A stretch of 64,000 nucleotides of DNA from an uncultured Christensenellaceae bacterium (lineage in GTDB: Bacteria > Bacillota > Clostridia > Christensenellales > UBA3700), in the NCBI GenBank assembly GCA_944380275.1, contig CALWHB010000002.1, positions 1 through 64,000 on the forward strand. Reading direction: 5' to 3'. The position numbers were made by a program, and so were the translations under genes. Shown piece by piece: positions 25,162 through 33,716 of the stretch. The notes under the pieces were generated by a model, which had not been told where the DNA came from, did not search any database, and saw nothing but the letters and a program-made list of their open reading frames with translations. Positions within the stretch are counted from its first letter, which is position 1; the number at the start of each line of letters is the position of its first letter.

Positions 25162-26130
25162 ATGAAAAAGTTCATTATCGCAATCGTTTCCGTTCTCGTG
25201 ATTTCGCTTGTTTGTGCATCTTTCGTAGGTTGCAAGGACCCCAACGTAAACACGAGCGGTATTGAAGGATTCGGTTCTACAAAGCCGACGGCAGAACCTG
25301 CTACCGCAATAAACGGAGATATGTCCGCTATCGAAATGCTGATGGCAGGCGTTGACAACTACTATGCGGCAGATTATGTTGCATCCAACAGCGTAGGCGC
25401 GCTTGTTACCGAGGTTCTCGGACTCAAGTTTACTCAGTTCGTTAAATCTCAGGGTATCAGACAGGGCAGCGCGAACGGCGACTACAAGCAGTTCAGCAAC
25501 AACCTTTCCGGAAGTATCGGTACTTCTTTGATGACCGTTTACATTTGGGAAGAAACCGCTTACGACAAGACCAACGGTGCAGAAACCATCTATTTCCGCA
25601 ACGGTCTGAAGAAGGACCTCGGCGTTGTCGATTACGGTGACGGCACTTACGATATGGCTTTCAAAGAGGGCAAGACCTTCCAGCCTGTTGAAAAGTTCAC
25701 CGACGTTTCCGCTTATCAGTCTTCCAAGGCTGCTAACCCCACCAAAATCTGGATGTACGATATTGACGAAACGACTTATATCGTTGACCAGAGCGTAGAG
25801 CCTGTAGACAACAAGGACGGCACTTACACCTTCACCATCGTTGCAGACCCCAAGCTCTCCACCGTTGAATATACAGAGCAGATGATGTACATGCTCGGTT
25901 CAAGCGGCGTTTCTCCCGACGGTTTCGAATTCAAAGAAATCAAGCTTGAAATCACCATCTGGGAAAACGGCTACTTCAAGAGCCTCAAGCTTACGGAGTC
26001 CTACTACATGCAGGTTGCGGGATTCATCGATACCACGATAACCCTCAACAGCACCAGACAGTTCTCTTATGTCGACAGTGAAAAAGGTTTCACTCCCACT
26101 GACCTCGCACAGAAGATGTTCACTGACTGA
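25162..26130 (+). CDS. Probable abundant lipoprotein, unknown function
   Basis: A 322-residue exported protein. The signal helix (about 4-21) ends in FVGC, so Cys24 would be lipidated. The mature part is Asp/Thr/Tyr-rich and contains DNKDGTYTFTI and VDYGDGTYDM; it looks like a beta-rich solute-binding or lipid-carrier-like fold, but I do not recognise the family. Codon choice (GTT, ACC, CCC, AAG, CTC) is much more biased than in neighbouring genes and resembles pckG, suggesting high expression. AAGGAG precedes the ATG and a strong terminator follows. Confidence 0.8.
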   Translation: MKKFIIAIVSVLVISLVCASFVGCKDPNVNTSGIEGFGSTKPTAEPATAINGDMSAIEMLMAGVDNYYAADYVASNSVGALVTEVLGLKFTQFVKSQGIRQGSANGDYKQFSNNLSGSIGTSLMTVYIWEETAYDKTNGAETIYFRNGLKKDLGVVDYGDGTYDMAFKEGKTFQPVEKFTDVSAYQSSKAANPTKIWMYDIDETTYIVDQSVEPVDNKDGTYTFTIVADPKLSTVEYTEQMMYMLGSSGVSPDGFEFKEIKLEITIWENGYFKSLKLTESYYMQVAGFIDTTITLNSTRQFSYVDSEKGFTPTDLAQKMFTD

Positions 26131-26152
26131 GCCAATATTTGAACGAAATGCG

Positions 26153-26182
26153 CCGCCCGGAGAAATTCGGGCGGTATTTTTT
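26153..26182 (+). terminator. Terminator after the lipoprotein gene
   Basis: Stem CCGCCCG/CGGGCGG with loop GAGAAATT, followed by TATTTTTT. Confidence 0.88.
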
Positions 26183-26557
26183 ATGCTTGTTTCGATTGCG
26201 CGTCGGGAAGACGTGCAAGTTTTTGCCGGGCAGGGTATATCCGCATATAAAAACGGGAACAGAGTCGTTATGCGTTCCGGAGAATATATGCCTTACAACT
26301 CAGAACGCACAAAGAAATAATACTGACAAATGAGATATGTGCGAGAAGTTCTGCTCTCTGTTTTACACGTTTAAAAAAGCTGAGATGCAAAGTCGCGTTT
26401 GTCAATTGACCGCGTATTTCTGTAGGATATTTTTTTAAATATTTGTTTTAATCATGCGCGTTTTTGCGTGAGCGCGCGCCTAATTTCAGATTTTGCTTGA
26501 TTAAGTGCATAAAAGATTATATAATAATATAGGATGCAGTATTGGCAGAGGTTTATG
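26183..26557. other. 375-base intergenic stretch
   Basis: AT-rich, with short open frames that have no ribosome sites or protein-like composition. TATAATAATATAGG just before the next gene may supply a -10 element. Nothing else supported. Confidence 0.5.
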
Positions 26558-27484
26558 ATGGAAAGAACGCATAAATTTTCAAAAACTTTTTTCTGGACAG
26601 TCAATGCGATTGCCTTTGCGTTTTTTATTGCTCTTATGGTCGTTGCGACAAAGTTTGACCTGCAGATAAATCACGCTTTGTCTGACGGCGACAGCTTTTT
26701 TGCAGACTTGTTTTCTCTGATAGGAGAGTATCCCGCTTATTTTGCAGTTCCCGTCGGCGGGGTTATCGTGTTTTTCAACGCGCCGCTGTTTAAAGAAAAA
26801 TATCAGCGTTTTCTCATACGTTTCGTAGGTGCGCTTGCGGTATTCGGCGGCTGGTTTTTCTTTTTATATGCGGGGACTAAACTGACAGAACCTCCGCATC
26901 TCTTAGGATTATCGCTTGTCGGATGCGTCGGATTGGGCGCATTGACTCTTTGGGTAGGTTCGTTTGTCGAAACAAAAAAGATGAACAGACTTTTTAAATA
27001 CGGCGTTTTTCTCATCGTATTCACGCTGGTAACTCTTGCGGTTATTCAGATAAGCAAAAACGTATTTTGCAGGATGAGATACCGCGATATGCTAAAAGAG
27101 GGCAATTTTGACGGATTTACACCGTGGTACAAAATCAACATAGGGAGAGAAAATCCAAATCCTGACTATCATTATTCGTCTTTTCCGTCCGGGCATACGT
27201 CCAGTGCCGCGCACGTTTTCGTGCTTTGCGTACTTTGCGATATTTTGCCTAAATGGAATAAAAAATCAGTCAGGGCGGCTCTCAATGTCGGATGTTTAAT
27301 TTTTACGGTTGTGGTTGCAGTATCACGCATTGTGGACGATGCGCATTTCCTGTCAGACGTTCTTGCAGGAGGGTACGCAACGTATCTTATTTTTGTTTTG
27401 TGCAGATACCTTTTCTTCGGTAAGGGTAAATATAATTTCCGTATAGCGGAAAATACAGTCGGGGGAGTGGAAAATCTTGGATAA
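26558..27484 (+). CDS. PAP2-family membrane phosphatase (first of two)
   Basis: A 308-residue protein with six predicted helices. The phosphatidic-acid-phosphatase-2 motifs are in order: KNVFCRMR (K-x6-R, followed by Tyr instead of Pro), FPSGHTS (PSGH), and SRIVDDAHFLSD (SR-x5-H-x3-D). All catalytic His/Arg residues are kept. Such enzymes remove phosphate from lipid phosphates or undecaprenyl diphosphate at the outer membrane face. The start at 26558 follows AGAGG; the ATG at 26534 has no such site. It opens a tight operon: the next gene overlaps it by 8 bases. Confidence 0.87.
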   Translation: MERTHKFSKTFFWTVNAIAFAFFIALMVVATKFDLQINHALSDGDSFFADLFSLIGEYPAYFAVPVGGVIVFFNAPLFKEKYQRFLIRFVGALAVFGGWFFFLYAGTKLTEPPHLLGLSLVGCVGLGALTLWVGSFVETKKMNRLFKYGVFLIVFTLVTLAVIQISKNVFCRMRYRDMLKEGNFDGFTPWYKINIGRENPNPDYHYSSFPSGHTSSAAHVFVLCVLCDILPKWNKKSVRAALNVGCLIFTVVVAVSRIVDDAHFLSDVLAGGYATYLIFVLCRYLFFGKGKYNFRIAENTVGGVENLG

Positions 27485-28352
27485 GAGAAAATTGTATATA
27501 TGGTCCTCTTTTGTTGTGGCGGCTATTCTTGTATTTTTTGCGGTAGGCTCGCTTTTTGACCTGAAAGTGTCTGAAATACTTTATTTCAGGAATAACGCTT
27601 TCGGAAAAATATACGAGGCGATTGGCAAAATGCCCGCATTTATAATCGCTGTTTTTGCCTGTTTTGCGCTCGGCGAAGAGGCTCACGTTAAGCAGCACAA
27701 TCAGATAAAGAGATTTTTCTTTTATATATGCGGCTATTTTGCGGGAATATTTACGTTTATGGATTTCGGCGAGATGCTGCTGTCGTCAAAGCTGTATGCG
27801 GCGATACTGGGAGCGGTACTTTCGCTGCCTCTTTCCGGCATAGCGTATATTGCTTTGAGAAACGTAGGCGAAGACAAATTGTCTGCGCTTAAAAAGTGGG
27901 CGCTTGTCGCACTTTTTTCTGTCGCTGTAATAGGCGTTGCGGTTTTCCTTCTCAAGACAATCTGGGGAAGGGCGCGTTATGTCGATATTCAGACAAGCGA
28001 CGCGCAGTATACCCCTTGGTATAAAATCGTGAGAACGGGTGGAGATTCTTTTCCGTCGGGGCATGCTGCTTTCGGAGGAACGCTTTTTCTTCTGCTGCCG
28101 CTTTGTGCGATTTTCGATAAGCTGAAAGGGAAAGAAAAGATTGTGTATGCAGTCGCGCTCGTGTTTGCCGCTATTGTCATGTTTGCCCGCATTACGGACG
28201 GACATCACTATCTCAGCGATGTATCTGTCGGATTCGGGATTGCTTTTGTCGTGCAGACAGCGGTAATGATTGCTGCATACGGCAAAGCGTTTGACAGGCA
28301 GACTTTTGATACAAGCAATAAACTGGAAAGGTTACTCGATGCAGTATTTTGA
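27477..28352 (+). CDS. PAP2-family membrane phosphatase (second of two)
   Basis: A 291-residue paralogue of the previous protein with the same helix plan and catalytic motifs: KTIWGRAR (again followed by Tyr), FPSGHAAFGG and ARITDGHHYLSD. The start is TTG at 27477, supported by GGGGGAG 9 bases upstream and the 8-base overlap with the first PAP2 gene. Tandem divergent copies suggest distinct substrates or a heteromer (inference). The AMP-ligase gene begins 14 bases before its stop. Confidence 0.86.
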   Translation: MDKRKLYIWSSFVVAAILVFFAVGSLFDLKVSEILYFRNNAFGKIYEAIGKMPAFIIAVFACFALGEEAHVKQHNQIKRFFFYICGYFAGIFTFMDFGEMLLSSKLYAAILGAVLSLPLSGIAYIALRNVGEDKLSALKKWALVALFSVAVIGVAVFLLKTIWGRARYVDIQTSDAQYTPWYKIVRTGGDSFPSGHAAFGGTLFLLLPLCAIFDKLKGKEKIVYAVALVFAAIVMFARITDGHHYLSDVSVGFGIAFVVQTAVMIAAYGKAFDRQTFDTSNKLERLLDAVF

Positions 28353-29985
28353 TAAATCGATGTATCGGCATTTTGCGGATAATACCGCGCATCTGCCCGA
28401 TACCAACAAGTGCATATCGTATTACGGCAAAACGCTGTCGAAAAAAAAGTTTTTTGCTCATTGCGACCTGATTGCGGACTATCTTCGCTCCTTAGGCATA
28501 GGCAAGGGAAAAAACGTCGTTTTGTGTTTGCCTAATATTCCGGACGCTATAGTCGCATTTTATGCGATAAACAAGACGGGTGCGGTTGTAAATGCCGTAC
28601 ATCCTCTCGTTACCGGACAGGCACTGAAAAACTTTATCAGAGATATGGATGCAGCTGCAGCAGTATTGTTTGAGGAGTTTTATCCTGAATATACTGACAG
28701 CCTTAAGGAAGTCGGTATACCTTTGATAATAGCAAGTGCGTCTGATTACCTGCCGCCGTTGTACAGACCGTTTTACAGGCTTGCGACGAGAAAGGCTGCA
28801 AAGAGCGTTCCGTACGGAAGAAATGTCGTCAGATACCGCGACCTGATAAACGGCAAAGTTAAGTTTGACGCAGCAAAAGACGGTTATCCCGAAATCAAAG
28901 GTGCGGATATTGCCGTATATATGCACAGCGGAGGGACGACGGGTGCGTCAAAGACGGTCATGCTTGACAATTCCGCTTTCAACTGTTTAGCGGACAATGC
29001 GCTTGCGTTGATAGGAGGAAAGCCTGTCGATGACCGCGACGGTATGCTGATGGTCTTGCCGATATTCCACACTTTCGGATTGGGGATATGCATGCATACT
29101 ACGATATGCGCCGGCGGACAGGTCGTGCTTATGCCAAAGTTTGACCCTGAACGAGCGTGCAGACTGTTGAAAAGCACTTCGGCGACCTTTATTTCCGGTG
29201 TCCCCAACATGTTCGCAAAAATGATTGACAGCGGGCTGTTCAAAGGCAAATATGTAAAGCGGCTAAAGCATTGCTACTGCGGTGGGGACAAGCTCAGCAG
29301 CAGCGTCAAGGAGAGGTTTTACGAGGCGACTAAGGCGGCGGGAAATCCTATAAGACTAAATGAGGGTTACGGCCTGACGGAGGCTGGTATATGCTGTGTG
29401 AACACGCCTGAAAATTACCGAGAGGGTTCGATAGGAAAACCGTTGAAAAACACCCGTTTCGGAATATTCGACGACAATGACAATCCTTTGCCTTGCAATA
29501 CCGTAGGCAATCTTTGCATAAGCGCAAACACTCTTATGACGGGATATTACGGCGACGAAGAGGCGACTAAAAACGCATTTTTTGAAAGCGGCGGCGCAAA
29601 GTGGGTACGCACGGGAGATATGGGCAGAATAGACGAAGACGGATTCGTATATTTTGTGGACCGCAAAAAGAGAGTGATTAAAATTTCGGGAAACAACGTG
29701 TTTCCTCAGGAGATAGAAAACGTCGTAAACAAGGTTGAAGGAGTGAAACGCAGTTGCGTTGTAGCGATGAAATACGACGGAAAGCCCGCAGCAAGGCTGA
29801 TAATTCAACCTGTTGCCGGAGCTGATTTGAAAGAGCTTGAAAAGGCGGTAAAAGCAGAAATTGCCGCAAAGTTGCTCAAATACGCCATGCCCAAGGCAGT
29901 GGAATTCCGTGAGAGTCTGCCTTTGACCCAGATAGGCAAGGTCGACTACCGGAAACTGGAAGAAACAGGAGGAGAAAATGCATAG
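28339..29985 (+). CDS. AMP-forming acyl-CoA synthetase
   Basis: A 548-residue ANL-superfamily enzyme that activates a carboxylic acid, probably a fatty acid, as acyl-AMP and then acyl-CoA. Visible: P-loop SGGTTGASK near 200, the A5 motif NEGYGLTEAG near 345, TGDMGRIDEDGFVYFVDRKKRVIKISG near 435-460, and the C-terminal catalytic Lys in QIGKVDYRK near 537. GGAAAGG precedes the ATG, which lies inside the end of the second PAP2 gene. The FGGY kinase gene overlaps its end by 8 bases. Chain-length preference is not readable. Confidence 0.9.
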   Translation: MQYFDKSMYRHFADNTAHLPDTNKCISYYGKTLSKKKFFAHCDLIADYLRSLGIGKGKNVVLCLPNIPDAIVAFYAINKTGAVVNAVHPLVTGQALKNFIRDMDAAAAVLFEEFYPEYTDSLKEVGIPLIIASASDYLPPLYRPFYRLATRKAAKSVPYGRNVVRYRDLINGKVKFDAAKDGYPEIKGADIAVYMHSGGTTGASKTVMLDNSAFNCLADNALALIGGKPVDDRDGMLMVLPIFHTFGLGICMHTTICAGGQVVLMPKFDPERACRLLKSTSATFISGVPNMFAKMIDSGLFKGKYVKRLKHCYCGGDKLSSSVKERFYEATKAAGNPIRLNEGYGLTEAGICCVNTPENYREGSIGKPLKNTRFGIFDDNDNPLPCNTVGNLCISANTLMTGYYGDEEATKNAFFESGGAKWVRTGDMGRIDEDGFVYFVDRKKRVIKISGNNVFPQEIENVVNKVEGVKRSCVVAMKYDGKPAARLIIQPVAGADLKELEKAVKAEIAAKLLKYAMPKAVEFRESLPLTQIGKVDYRKLEETGGENA

Positions 29986-31537
29986 TTCGCAGCCGCTTAT
30001 ACTCGTATTCGACGTGGGTACTCAGAGTACGCGCGCACTCCTTTTCGATTTGAAGGGAAATCTTATAGAAAAGACTAAACGAGAGGAACCGCCGTACATC
30101 TCGAAAAACGACAACAGGGCAGAAAAAGACCCTGTTGAAAGCTGGAGAGGAATATGCGCCGCATCGCAGGAACTGAAGAGCAAGGTCGGAGAGAGATGGA
30201 ACGACGTTGTCGGAGTATGCGCAACGAGTATAAGAAATTCGCTTGTTTTTCTTGACAAAGACTGCAAGCCTACGCGCAACGCGATACTTTGGATGGATAA
30301 GCGAGAGGTAAAATGTCCTGACCCGATGCCGCTGTTCAACAGATTTCTTTACGAGATAGTCGGTATGGGGGAAACGGCGAGAGTGTCGAGAAAGACGTGC
30401 TACATAAACTGGGTGAGAGTGAATCAGCCCGATGTATGGGAGCGTACCGCAAAGGTGGTAATGCCCACCGCATGGTATAATTACAGGTTTACAGGCGTGC
30501 TTGCAGACAGCAGAGCAGGACAGGCTGCTAAATTCCCTTACGATTACAAAAAGCGCGACTGGATGAGCAAATTTGCACTCAATTACCCCGTCTTCGGCTG
30601 TCCCGTAGAAAAGATGTGCAAACTTGTGGACCCGGGGCAGATAATCGGATACATAACAAAGAAGTGCAGCGAAGAAACGGGTATAAAAGAAGGGCTGCCG
30701 TTTATTGCCACAGGTGCGGACAAGGCTTGCGAAACGGTGGGAAACGGCTGTCTTTCGCACGAGGTCGCATCGGTAAGCCTGGGTACGGCGGCGTCGGTAG
30801 AAATAACGACTGATAAGTATGTAGAACCCGAAACCTTTATGCCTGCGTATACCGCTGTCGCAAACGGCAAATACAATCCTGAGATACAGATTTTCAGAGG
30901 TTACTGGATGGTGTCCTGGTTCAGGGACCAGTTTGCGCTCAATGAGAAACTGGAGGCGGAAAAACTTGGAGTTCAGGCAGAAAAGCTGCTTGACGAAAAG
31001 TTGCAGCAAATTCCCGTAGGCAGCAACGGACTGGTAATTCAGCCGTACTGGGGACCCGGACTCAAGACTCCCCAGGCAAAGGGAATTATGATAGGATTTT
31101 CGGATATGCATACGCGTCTTCACGTCTATAGGGCAATAATCGAAGGACTGGGATACGCGTTGTTTGACGGACTGGAGAATCTGCAAAGACGTTCACGCAA
31201 CAAAATCACCCGCATTGCCGTGGCAGGAGGCGGCTCTCAAAGCGATATAATATGTCAGATTACCGCAGATATTATGGGCAGAGAAGTCTACCGCGTACAG
31301 ACGTACGAAACGAGCGGACTGGGCTGTTCCGTAGTAGGATTTACCGCACTCGGATACTATAAAACGATAGAAGATGCTGTTTCTCAGATGGTAAGAGTAA
31401 CGGATACTTTTACTCCCATAAAAGAAAATCACGTCAAATATATGCAGTATTACAACCGCGTGTATAAAAAGATTTACGACAGGAATCTTCCAATTTACAA
31501 CGAACTTTACAAGATGATGGAAAATGACAGACTCTGA
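29978..31537 (+). CDS. FGGY-family carbohydrate (polyol) kinase
   Basis: A 519-residue ASKHA-fold kinase. The N-terminal phosphate loop FDVGTQSTRALLFD lies at 11-24; the second domain shows GTAASVE (about 270) and the adenosine motif AVAGGGSQSD (about 410). FGGY kinases phosphorylate sugars or polyols including glycerol; the specificity here is unknown. It overlaps the acyl-CoA ligase gene by 8 bases and is the last gene of the four-gene lipid operon, so a glycerol-like or polyol headgroup substrate is a reasonable inference. Ends at a strong terminator. Confidence 0.88.
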   Translation: MHSSQPLILVFDVGTQSTRALLFDLKGNLIEKTKREEPPYISKNDNRAEKDPVESWRGICAASQELKSKVGERWNDVVGVCATSIRNSLVFLDKDCKPTRNAILWMDKREVKCPDPMPLFNRFLYEIVGMGETARVSRKTCYINWVRVNQPDVWERTAKVVMPTAWYNYRFTGVLADSRAGQAAKFPYDYKKRDWMSKFALNYPVFGCPVEKMCKLVDPGQIIGYITKKCSEETGIKEGLPFIATGADKACETVGNGCLSHEVASVSLGTAASVEITTDKYVEPETFMPAYTAVANGKYNPEIQIFRGYWMVSWFRDQFALNEKLEAEKLGVQAEKLLDEKLQQIPVGSNGLVIQPYWGPGLKTPQAKGIMIGFSDMHTRLHVYRAIIEGLGYALFDGLENLQRRSRNKITRIAVAGGGSQSDIICQITADIMGREVYRVQTYETSGLGCSVVGFTALGYYKTIEDAVSQMVRVTDTFTPIKENHVKYMQYYNRVYKKIYDRNLPIYNELYKMMENDRL

Positions 31538-31603
31538 ATAAACAAGCAGACTCTGAACAAGTAATAAATCTGCCTGAAAAACTTAAATTATTAGAATTGC
31601 ATA

Positions 31604-31638
31604 AAAAAAAAGATAACCCGAAACCGGTTATCTTTTTT
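31604..31638. terminator. Bidirectional terminator, FGGY operon and spoVG
   Basis: Stem AGATAACC/GGTTATCT with loop CGAAACC, flanked by an A-run and a T-run. Active in both directions. Confidence 0.9.
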
Positions 31639-31675
31639 ATTGAGGTGTTGTATTATAAAGGGAATAATTCTTGAG

Positions 31676-31960
31676 TTATTCCGCCTTTTGCTCAGAGCCT
31701 TCTTCAATCGCTTTTTTATAAGCGGCGAGAACTTCTCGGTTTATATTATCTCTCGTTTCGGTATTAAGCGGATGAGCAATGTCCTTGTATTCTCCGTCCG
31801 GAGTTTTACGACTGGGCATAGCGATAAAAAGACCCAGTTTGCCGTCGATAATCTTAATGTCGTGCAGGACGAAACACTCGTCAAACACTACTGATGCAAC
31901 AGCTTTGAGTCTGTCATTTTCTTTGGCAACCAGTCTTATTTTGATGTCGGTTATTTTCAT
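31676..31960 (-). CDS. spoVG: SpoVG family RNA/DNA-binding regulator
   Basis: A 94-residue protein matching SpoVG across its length (MKITDIKIRLV, VVFDECFVLHDIKIIDG, FIAMPSRKTPDGEYKDIAHPL). SpoVG binds nucleic acid and affects division, sporulation and gene expression. The ribosome site AGAGGAA precedes the ATG. The promoter TTGTTT-17-TATATT lies at 32021-31993 on the minus strand. Single gene, convergent with the lipid operon. Confidence 0.96.
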   Translation of the reverse strand: MKITDIKIRLVAKENDRLKAVASVVFDECFVLHDIKIIDGKLGLFIAMPSRKTPDGEYKDIAHPLNTETRDNINREVLAAYKKAIEEGSEQKAE

Positions 31961-31992
31961 GAAAAATTCCTCTGAAATTTTATGTTAATATC

Positions 31993-32021
31993 AATATATC
32001 ATAAAAGTCTTTAAAAAACAA
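31993..32021 (-). promoter_or_regulatory. spoVG promoter
   Basis: TTGTTT (32021-32016) and TATATT (31998-31993) are separated by 17 bases on the minus strand. The -35 element is weak and could indicate another sigma factor. Confidence 0.55.
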
Positions 32022-32195
32022 TACTTTTAATTAAAAAAAACTTAACGATTTTTTTAATTTTAATTTAAGGCGTTGAGTATGATTTTTGTTGTCGTTTTAC
32101 TCTGAAGGAGCTGAGTCGTAAATATATTATTGTAAAAATCCGTGAAAAAATTGCGACTTCAGGACAGTTTTTTCAAAGAGAGCATATAATGTTGT

Positions 32196-33557
32196 ATGCT
32201 TAAACTGACCGATTTTAAAAGTGTGCATTTCATAGGAGTATGCGGTGTGAGTATGAAAACGCTTGCATTGCTTTGCGCGCGTGAAGGACTCAAAGTCAGC
32301 GGTTCTGACAGGGCTGAATCCGACGTAATCGAAACGCTGTGTAAAAACGGCGTTTACGCATACGCAGGCAGCAACGCAAGCGTGGCTGAAAAAGCAGAAC
32401 TCGTAGTATATACCGCATGTATTCCGGATGATGACCCGGAACTCGTCAGAGCGAGAGCGTGTCGCAGAACGGTTATGGAAAGAAAAGCGTTTCTCGTACT
32501 TGTTCAGAACATGTGCGATAAGACCGTCGCAGTTGCAGGTACTCACGGGAAGACGACCGCTACAGCAATGCTTTCTGCGATAATGCAAGCTCAGGGCGTA
32601 AACTTCATAGGGCATATCGGCGGGGATTATCCCGGCGGGGAGATAAGTCTTGTGGACAGCGGCAGAGAAGTTTTTCTGACAGAGGCTTGCGAGTATAAGA
32701 GAAGTTTTCTTTCGCTTTCACCCGACGTTGCAATTGTACTCAACGTTCAGTTTGACCATCCCGATTGTTACAAGGATATAAACAAGCTTAAAGACGCTTT
32801 CGGCAGGTTTACGCAAAACGTAAAAAAAGGTGGATTGCTTGTAGTCGATTACAATCTGAAAGACGACTTCTGTCCTGAGGGAGTCAGAAAGGTTACCTTT
32901 GGGTTCAACCCAGCGTGCGATTATCGCGCTGACGACATCAAATACGACGGTGGCAGATACACTTTTTCTCTTTACAGATTCGGAGAATATGTTGCAAGAT
33001 ACTTTTTGCACGTTTACGGAAAACACAATATACTCAATGCCTTAGCTGCCATAGCAGCGGCAGAAGGTATAGGGCTGGACGCCGTTTATGCGGGAGAATC
33101 ACTGAAAAATTTTGCAGGCATAAGCCGACGTTTTGAGTGTAAAGGGATGCTCAAAGGCGGCGCGAGAGTGATTGTGGATTATGCGCATCATCCTGACGAG
33201 ATAGCAGCGGCGATAGACACCGCGAGGGTGATGACCAGAGGTGAGATAAGCGTGTTTTTTGAGCCGCATACGTTCAGTCGTACTAAGTCGCTTATAGACA
33301 GGTTCGCAGACTGTTTTTACTGGGCGGACGAGGTGATTATCCTGCCCACGTACGCGGCAAGAGAAAAAAATATTGAAGGAGGAACGGCTTACGATTTGTA
33401 TCAGAGGCTGAAAAAGAAAAAGACGGCGTGCCTTTATATGGACGGGTACGATGCCGCTGCGGATTATATAAAAACAAAACTTGACAAAAGCGGGATAATT
33501 CTTCTTCTCGGAGCAGGAACGGTAGACAGAATATCAGATATGCTGTTCAAACGATAA
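32196..33557 (+). CDS. murC: UDP-N-acetylmuramate--L-alanine ligase
   Basis: Adds L-alanine to UDP-MurNAc in peptidoglycan synthesis. The 453-residue protein has the MurC three-domain plan: N-terminal Rossmann domain, ATP loop GTHGKTT (115-121), and C-terminal domain with VDYAHHPDEI. The N-terminal nucleotide loop reads HFIGVCGVSMK (11-21), where MurC normally has GIGG.xMS, so a Gly is replaced by Cys and a Ser by Lys. The start is supported by that motif. TATAAT (32185-32190) ends 5 bases before the ATG; the only ribosome-like site, AAGAGAG, is 13 bases away. Single gene outside any division cluster. Confidence 0.93.
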   Translation: MLKLTDFKSVHFIGVCGVSMKTLALLCAREGLKVSGSDRAESDVIETLCKNGVYAYAGSNASVAEKAELVVYTACIPDDDPELVRARACRRTVMERKAFLVLVQNMCDKTVAVAGTHGKTTATAMLSAIMQAQGVNFIGHIGGDYPGGEISLVDSGREVFLTEACEYKRSFLSLSPDVAIVLNVQFDHPDCYKDINKLKDAFGRFTQNVKKGGLLVVDYNLKDDFCPEGVRKVTFGFNPACDYRADDIKYDGGRYTFSLYRFGEYVARYFLHVYGKHNILNALAAIAAAEGIGLDAVYAGESLKNFAGISRRFECKGMLKGGARVIVDYAHHPDEIAAAIDTARVMTRGEISVFFEPHTFSRTKSLIDRFADCFYWADEVIILPTYAAREKNIEGGTAYDLYQRLKKKKTACLYMDGYDAAADYIKTKLDKSGIILLLGAGTVDRISDMLFKR

Positions 33558-33618
33558 TCTACACGGGCTGGAAAAAATTGATATATAATCTGTTTGTGAA
33601 AACAATTTGCGAGAAATA

Positions 33619-33646
33619 AAAAAACCTCTGTGAAAAGAGGTTTTTG
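33619..33646. terminator. Bidirectional terminator, murC and the MDR gene
   Basis: Stem AAACCTCT/AGAGGTTT with loop GTGAAA, flanked by A- and T-runs. Confidence 0.88.
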
Positions 33647-33716
33647 ATTTTCTGTACAGACATAATCGATTGGGTAAAAAGCCGGCAATAATAAAACCTT
33701 TACCGTATCAATTATA

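Noticed and set aside
26183-26320. Small gene of 45 codons after the lipoprotein terminator
   Set aside because: The ATG lies in the terminator T-run with no ribosome site, and the peptide has no recognisable features.
29876-31186. Long open frame antisense to the FGGY kinase
   Set aside because: Shadow of the kinase frame; no start signals; low-complexity composition.
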